A DNA stretch of 64,000 nt from Hofstenia miamia (Eukaryota > Xenacoelomorpha > Acoela). The notes below the pieces were generated by a model. It was not told the DNA's origin and did not search any database. It saw nothing but the letters and a program-made list of their open reading frames with translations. Location: NCBI GenBank assembly GCA_004352715.1, contig SCFE01000009.1:3147407-3211406 (forward strand), given 5' to 3'. Positions 58,580 through 64,000 of the stretch are shown here, piece by piece; position 1 is the stretch's first letter; the number at the start of each line of letters is the position of its first letter. Position numbers and translations under genes: made by a program.

Positions 58580-59711
58580 GTTGTTTATCTGCAAATCAAA
58601 AGTAATTCTCTGATTTATTTTAAGAAATTCTAATTCAAAATTATTATATATTTCTCTTCTTAAATATATTTTCAGGCATCGGCTAAGACAGGATATAGAA
58701 AGTTTCAGTGCCACTAAGGTGATCAAAACGGCATATTTTCATAGTTGTTTACATCACTACTGCTTGATTATTAAACGACTGATCGAACTTAAAATTTATA
58801 CTTGTTTCAATGTATATAATATAGTGTGTTCTATGTGCAAAATTTTCTGTTTTTAATTTTTTCATACGAGTATAAGCCAAAAAAGGCCTATACATTGCAT
58901 GCAAAACACAGGATATTTGCAATAAAAATTAGAAGATTAAACCATTATTTAAATTAGCTTTAACGTCTATTTTAATTTGCAGTCATGTTAACGCATTTAT
59001 AAAATTACTACCAACGTTAACGGAGCCAAGATTTCATTGATTAATAAAATGATGCAATGTACAATGTGGTGAAATAACTACAAGATGCATGAGAACTACG
59101 AATTACGACATACTTTTAAGTTATTAATTCAATTTGTCATAAACAATTGGTAATATATTCATATGACTTCCATCGTTCCTTCCAACTTGTGAAATTTAGG
59201 TGAAATCAATTATGTTTGCAGTGTCATTTATTGGGTCCTCTTCAGCTGATCTTTGAGCCATCATTCGGTCTGAGGAACAATAAAACATATTTTTTTGAAA
59301 GCAAATATTTTTTTTATTAAATTTCAACATTTTCTTGATCACGGAAAATTAACATCAATAAATATACTGTAGTCCCAAAACTATGGAAAATAAAAAATAA
59401 TACATATTTTTAGGTGTTTTGAAGAGTAGAAAAAATTATAGCTCTTAAACACTTTTCACGGCAAAAAATTTAAAAAAATATATTCTGTAGAGTAAAGTAG
59501 GAACCATTCCAGGCCTGATGGGCAGGATAAATTGGTCAATACAGCTTCTAATCGGCTCAGATCGTTCAAAAATTTGGACAGGGTAATGTGCAATGACTGC
59601 AAAAAATGATATTTATATTATGCGCTTTGCATATTACTTTTCGAAATTATGAAAAAAAATAGCTTTTTTAAGTGCTTTGTTAAAGACTAAAGAACATTTA
59701 CATATATAAAG

Positions 59712-59767
<56 letters not shown>

Positions 59768-61915
59768 GAACGTTGCTTCACAACTATTGCATGCGATTTA
59801 GAAAAATTTGCAAATAGTGTTTGTTGGCTTCAGAAATCGTTTTCTTGAAGTAAAAGTTTGACAGATTAATTGCTCACTAGTTACGAATCACGCAACACTC
59901 TTGGCAATGTGTTATAACTTTGTTAATTATCACGGGCCCACGTATGCGGCGAAGCATATTTAAACACATTCAAATTATGCGCTTACATTGTCACAAATCG
60001 ATAGATTTTAATCTTACACTACTCATAGGGATCTACTAGCAACTAAAATTCTCAATAACATTAAGAGTAGCCCCTTCACGATACAACCTATTTACATGAA
60101 AAACGTGATTTTAAATTCTGTATAAAAGCCGTTGAAGGCAGCACACCTCCGCCAAGTAGGCCATTCTTCCCAACATATTGTTTGTTTAATACACTTGATG
60201 TAATCAAAAACCGCAAACACTATTCAGAAATGTTCATTTTCAGAAATAATTTCTGAATAATCTTAGCAGATTAGGTGTATAATAGGAAACTAAATATTCC
60301 TGGATCCAGAATGCACTGGATATAAACAAAAATTTAATGAGTTTCTAATTGCGCCGATGAGTCTGTAAAGCAAAGAAATAAATCAACATTACCAAAACTT
60401 TGCCTGGAATGTTTTAAAACGTTTTAGTATTGCTTAGGACACTCGTTGCTACGTACCCTTCTCTGCAATTATATCCTCTCCGGTGTACGGTAAATGTAAC
60501 AATTAAAACTTCAAATTTGAAACCATCTTATCTCTGTAGGTTAAACTGGCAAATTTAAAGAAAAATCATCTTAAAAATCTAATTAAGTAAATTTGATGTT
60601 CAATTAGAGCGAGTACTTAATGGGAATTAAAAGGCTATGCATATAATACTGTGATATAAATCTGAAGAAACACTCATATACACAATGGATTCTTAAGAAA
60701 TCAGAAGCATGTTGAAAAATCCCCCGATTTCATTATACAAAAATCATAGACTTTGTATCTGAATTTTAATTGAACTTTAGTGGGTAAATACTGTGGGCGT
60801 TGGAGAATAACTTATTCCTGTATTTTTTATTTCGTAAAATAATTAAGAAAAATAGAAAATATACATTTAATATTTAGGGAGGACATCAGAAAATCGTTAT
60901 AAATAAGTGAATCCTAGGATATATAAGTGAAGCTATTGTTCCGTCAAATTTGTAAACAATTTAGCTATAAACAGCCTGGCCTTAAAGGACAAACCTAAAC
61001 AGCATCGCGTCAATTTAAAAGGAAATATCATCTTTACACATTTTCAAAAAAATTTTCCAACCCTATTGGAAAATTTGTAAATCAGTGGGATGAATATTTT
61101 TTATTGGGGAATATGCTTGAAGGTAATATTGAAAATTTCTATTTGAGCATGTTGATATGGCTGAAGTAGCTGAAAAAATTAACAATTGTTCTTTGATAAT
61201 TCCAAATTTTTGAAAAAGATTTATATTCCCTCCATACCTAACGTTCAGGTAATTATAATTCTTCGAGCTCATGGAGGCAACAAAGAGCTTTGACTGTTTT
61301 TGATATGTGCAAGGATATCTCAAACCCAGAGAGGCGTGTGTTGCACAAATTCAGAAATCACGGTGCACCTCGATGAGATAGAACCGGGTCGCGGATTAAG
61401 AGTGAAAAGGAAAAAGGAGACGCTTCTCTATCACATTTTGCTTGCAGATAGTTAATATTATCATTCGTTTTTTAGATATAGGTATTTGGAAATTCTTTTG
61501 ATGAACCGTAAGAAATTTTAAGAAATCCTTAGGTATATAAGGTTATATCACGATATGATCCAAAACGGAAAGAGACGTGATAAGCCGAGGTTTGTGTGAT
61601 TTAAAAGAGCACTTGCAATTTTATCTTCGGGTTGTATACGTTTGTATAAAGTCTATCCAATGATATAGTAAATTTATGTTTACTCACTAAAAATTCACAA
61701 ATTTACAGCCTGTAATCAAAGCGATAACAACAGCAGAGAAAATTATTGAAAATGATGTTATACAATCAACACGGACTTTAAAACAACCATGTTTAATATG
61801 ACATAAAAAATTTTTAAGTTTTTATAGTGTTGAATGAATTACAACATTGTAAATGATCTATTTTCTAAGAAAATATTTTTACGTTACAAACTTAATTATG
61901 GTATTATATATTATT
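58580..61915. other. AT-rich intergenic DNA
   Basis: No gene is supported. A long (TA)n microsatellite occupies about 59714-59764. At 61326-61451 (plus) a 41-codon open patch with an acceptor-like CCCAG start and locally higher GC may be an exon or repeat remnant (VHLDEIEPGRGLRVKRKK); nothing connects to it. Confidence 0.35.
59714..59764. repeat. (TA)n microsatellite
   Basis: About 25 uninterrupted TA units, flanked by AAAGAACA on the left and GAAGAACG on the right. Confidence 0.95.
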
Positions 61916-61920
61916 GGATT

Positions 61921-62072
61921 TCATTTCAAATTGTAATATACTGTTAGTAGTTGTAGATACTCTGTTATTCTCTCGCCCTCAATAATTTCATTCGCGTCAC
62001 CAGTCCATGATACTGGATATGGATAGGGCATCACCTGATTGAACGTATGTTGAATAAAAGCATTGGTTTGGC
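61921..62072 (-). CDS. Putative terminal exon of an unidentified gene
   Basis: The minus strand has a good acceptor (TTTTTGAAATCTTCAG, ending 62073) followed by 49 sense codons and TGA at 61923-61921. The residues look like real protein: QTNAFIQHTFNQVMPYPYPV, then SWTGDANEIIEGERITEYLQ and LLTVYYNLK. Codon choice includes GAC, GCG and GGC, which are rare in the surrounding AT-rich DNA. Earlier exons would lie at higher coordinates, perhaps beyond this window. I cannot name the family. Confidence 0.4.
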
Positions 62073-62079
62073 CTGAAGA

Positions 62080-62733
62080 TTTCAAAAATGAATAAATTAA
62101 TCATAAATGTGATTGCTAATGTGTTACAAAAAATAGCAACTGCTATGGAATCCACTTCATAAAACCGCATCGGACTTTTAATAAATTGTTTTTTATTTTA
62201 TACAATAATGAAAACTCAAAGAAAAACTACAAGTACTGCTTTACACATGACTATTAGAAAAGATCATCAGTCCAATTTACCCTGATAATATTATCCTTGA
62301 AATTTCTATTGGTGGTAGGACTACATATTTTGTCATTTTGTTTCAATAAGTGGAGTTTGGTTTTGTTAACGGGAACTAGCACATAGTTAAATTCGGTATC
62401 TGGTTTTATTAACAGCGGGTTTATTATTTTTCGCTGTTCAAGTTAGAGGTAAAACTTTGCTGGTATGGGTACGCTTTTCATTCCATATTGTGTGTATTTT
62501 CAATAGGTTTTTTTTCAAAAACAAGCAATAAATAAAATTTTAAAAAACCAACATATAATAGGTGTAAATTGTGTTCTCAATTTTGTTGAACATTTCAAAT
62601 TTGCTTAATAGCAACCAGGAAATATCATTCTCGAGTACAGGCAGGTATGGGCAAAATTTTTCGAGTTTTGGTGGGTTCTCCTGGGTATTAGAAATAAAGT
62701 AACTGTCGAGCGGGTGCAGCTTAAAAACCTCTA
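62080..62733. other. Intergenic or intronic DNA before the tandem array
   Basis: A minus-strand frame at 62737-62540 (LHPLDSYFISNTQENPPKLE and on) is somewhat protein-like but starts inside the array boundary and has no splice support. If the exon at 61921-62072 is real, this is intron. Confidence 0.3.
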
Positions 62734-63273
62734 TCATTACATCACTACCAATGATTGTTGGTTGAATTGGTGTAGCTTAAGACAACCGAGCTCTCATTAC
62801 ATCACTACCAATGATTGTTGGTTGAATTGGTGTAGCTTAAGACAACCGAGCTCTCATTACATCACTACCAATGATTGTTGGTTGAATTGGTGTAGCTTAA
62901 GACAACCGAGCTCTCATTACATCACTACCAATGATTGTTGGTTGAATTGGTGTAGCTTAAGACAACCGAGCTCTCATTACATCACTACCAATGATTGTTG
63001 GTTGAATTGGTGTAGCTTAAGACAACCGAGCTCTCATTACATCACTACCAATGATTGTTGGTTGAATTGGTGTAGCTTAAGACAACCGAGCTCTCATTAC
63101 ATCACTACCAATGATTGTTGGTTGAATTGGTGTAGCTTAAGACAACCGAGCTCTCATTACATCACTACCAATGATTGTTGGTTGAATTGGTGTAGCTTAA
63201 GACAACCGAGCTCTCATTACATCACTACCAATGATTGTTGGTTGAATTGGTGTAGCTTAAGACAACCGAGCTC
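62734..63273. repeat. Perfect 9 x 60 bp tandem array
   Basis: Nine copies of a 60 bp unit (starting TCATTACATCACTACCAATG and ending CGAGCTC) without a single difference. A degraded partial copy (GGTGCAGCTTAAAAACC, about 62714-62730) precedes it. Because 60 is a multiple of three and one frame lacks stops, the array is open for 188 codons, but the 20-residue repeat has no sign of being a protein. The unit contains GGTTG...CAACC and CTTAAG inverted words and could fold. A TGGTGTAGCTTAAGAC stretch loosely resembles a tRNA A-box, so an origin from a tRNA-derived SINE is possible. Confidence 0.95.
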
Positions 63274-63279
63274 CATTTA

Positions 63280-64000
63280 ATACAATCTTAATTTTAATTG
63301 AAACCCATTATACCATGTATGCACAGCCTTATTTGTATTCAGGAAATATAATTTTATTTCTAATTTTTACAATTACATTTATATAGTATAAATCACTTAT
63401 ATATTGGCTTAAGACGTTTTGGTTTAAAACTGTAGATGTTAAAATCTAGAATAAATATTTGATAATAAAGTTAAGGAATAAATAAATATAATCTCTTTCC
63501 CAAATAATTTATATATTCTATGAAAAAAATCATTTTTTGTTAATATTTACTTTAAATTTACCTTAAAATGTATATTTATTAAAATTGATATTCAATTAGT
63601 ATAATAACATTAAACATTGTAATGTAAAAGGCTATGTTATCATTTGTAAAATGGTAAATATTATATTTACAAATTGGAAACATTAAATGAAACTGAGAAA
63701 TTTTAGTAAGCAACAATTCTCTATTTCTTGACAACGCTTCTCTGCACTATTTTACCAAACAAAGAATATTTACAATGGTTCAAAAATAATTTCTGCTTCA
63801 GCACAAAGACGATATGCTAATATAACCCCTGGACAATCTTAGACATATAAGTAAAACACATGAAGAATATTTCATGCAGCAAACTGAATGGCAGTAAGGT
63901 AAAAACATTGATAGGTTTCGCATGTATATGTGTTTATTTTGACTTACTATTGTTTGGCTTAAGACGTCAATTTTAAATAAATATATCAAAGAATAGCCAG
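63280..64000. other. AT-rich DNA after the array
   Basis: No gene is supported. A 14 bp word TTGGCTTAAGACGT occurs at 63404-63417 and again at 63954-63967. Confidence 0.4.

Noticed and set aside
62714-63280. A 188-codon open frame made of a 20-residue repeat
   Set aside because: It is a by-product of a perfect 60 bp DNA array whose period is a multiple of three; there is no independent start context, splice signal or recognised motif.
1-64000. Search for CRISPR arrays, bacterial operons, tRNA and rRNA genes
   Set aside because: No spaced direct repeats of CRISPR type, no box A/B pair with cloverleaf and no rRNA-like sequence were found; the DNA is clearly metazoan nuclear.

Overview
The window is AT-rich nuclear DNA from a metazoan. 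The evidence is spliceosomal introns with GT/AG ends, animal-type genes (Enhancer of polycomb, TIS11/ZFP36-type zinc finger, SMIM7, TMX1-like thioredoxin, ELP5), many decayed LINE, Tc1/mariner and hAT-like elements, TA and ATT microsatellites, and several assembly gaps. The lineage cannot be fixed from sequence alone. Several gene starts have a splice acceptor 3-12 nt before the ATG, and two genes overlap as TAATG. Both fit an invertebrate that uses spliced-leader trans-splicing and operons (tunicates and hydrozoans are examples), but this is inference.

Layout. 1-3290 is gene-poor, with hAT-like cryptic repeats. 3298-11043 (minus) is a 12-exon Enhancer of polycomb homolog whose phases all agree (594 aa); a hAT-like element sits in its 2.3 kb intron 9. 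12249-12760 (minus) has unidentified coding-like segments. 13280-17280 holds two copies of one ATT-tailed LINE. 17563-24705 is rich in DNA transposons: a 144 bp MITE, a 1.6 kb TTAA-flanked TIR element, a deleted mariner, a TA-rich foldback and a Tc1-like element. 27731-31091 (plus) is a compact intronless cluster of SMIM7, TMX1-like and ELP5, with a clean hAT MITE between the last two. 32650-34450 and 39980-43610 hold decayed LINEs. 44709-45239 is an intronless 176-codon orphan gene. 45363-46935 (minus) is a 5'-truncated LINE with a restriction-like endonuclease, abutting a CR1/L2-like LINE (46940-51430) with a GDSL-type ORF1 and a 2A-like peptide. 54264-54905 (minus) is a TIS11-family CCCH protein with AU-rich elements in its own 3' UTR. 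58324-58575 (plus) and 61921-62072 (minus) look like terminal exons of unidentified genes. 62734-63273 is a perfect 9 x 60 bp tandem array.

The conserved genes do general cell work: chromatin acetylation (EPC), mRNA decay (TIS11), ER thiol chemistry (TMX1-like) and tRNA wobble modification (ELP5). The most unusual arrangement is the SMIM7/TMX1 pair, in which the stop of the first gene and the start of the second share a base. Two short gaps flanked by exact duplicates, and two single-n joins between near-identical LINE segments, are probably assembly artefacts.
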